Below are positions 63,947 to 64,000 of a stretch of DNA of 64,000 bases, one piece after another. Source of the DNA: Onchidella celtica (Eukaryota; Mollusca; Gastropoda; Systellommatophora; Onchidiidae); NCBI GenBank assembly GCA_963931925.1, contig OZ007579.1:29816477-29880476 (forward strand). The letters run 5' to 3'. Under the pieces are notes generated by a model that worked only from the letters and a program-made list of their open reading frames with translations, was not told where the DNA came from and did not search any database. The first letter of the stretch is position 1. Each line of letters opens with the position of its first letter. The position numbers were made by a program, and so were the translations under genes.

Positions 63947-64000
63947 ATTTTGCCAGTTTATGACTTTGCTTTAATTAAGCATTGCTGCTACCCCACAGTT

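Overview
This 64 kb window reads as repeat-dense, gene-poor nuclear DNA of a metazoan. There is no bacterial-style gene packing. Long dinucleotide to tetranucleotide microsatellites are frequent, every long ORF belongs to a retrotransposon, and tRNA-derived SINEs, MITEs, solo LTRs and LINE fragments fill much of the rest. The SINE type, the RTE-like LINE and the GATA/TATC arrays make a marine invertebrate, probably a mollusc, my best guess, but nothing in the window proves it. I found no convincing host protein-coding gene and no functional tRNA or rRNA gene.

The best preserved element is a 6.6 kb Ty3/Gypsy-family LTR retrotransposon at 54035-60655 on the minus strand. It has 620-bp LTRs differing at 4 sites, a TACTC target duplication and a primer-binding site complementary to tRNA-Pro. 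One continuous reading frame encodes zinc knuckles, protease, integrase and then reverse transcriptase, with RNase H following after a one-base frame change. Integrase before RT is the Ty1/copia order on a Gypsy-type polymerase, the arrangement known from the Gmr1-like group. A second copy of its target repeat, at 45030-45395, shows the site without the insertion.

The other long coding element is an RTE-like LINE at 9545-12401 (minus). It is truncated inside the endonuclease domain and flanked by a perfect 75-bp duplication. DNA transposons include a PIF/Harbinger-like element carrying a MADF-domain ORF (37515-39336), five hAT-type non-autonomous elements, a piggyBac-type MITE (44776-45000) and a decayed mariner-like element (52790-53037).

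Layout: 1-9.4 kb holds scattered old repeats, SINEs and a hAT MITE inside a SINE. 9.5-15.9 kb holds the LINE, an LTR-like unit containing a MITE, and a palindromic MITE that is split by a solo LTR and expanded into a 54-bp array. 16.2-20.6 kb is mostly simple sequence. 20.8-24.7 kb holds foldback and TIR elements with nested insertions. 25.7-30.6 kb holds two solo LTRs, one in a LINE relic and one in a 50-bp array. 31.5-39.4 kb holds MITEs, microsatellites and the Harbinger element. 41-46.6 kb holds SINEs and a 122-bp tandem array. 47.8-52.1 kb holds three long GATA/TATC arrays. 52.4-60.9 kb holds the mariner relic, a nested MITE and the Gypsy element. 61-64 kb ends with a 35-bp tandem array and a long hairpin.

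The elements do not form a pathway. Their relationship is nesting: insertions into older repeats, with target duplications and sister copies that give their relative order.
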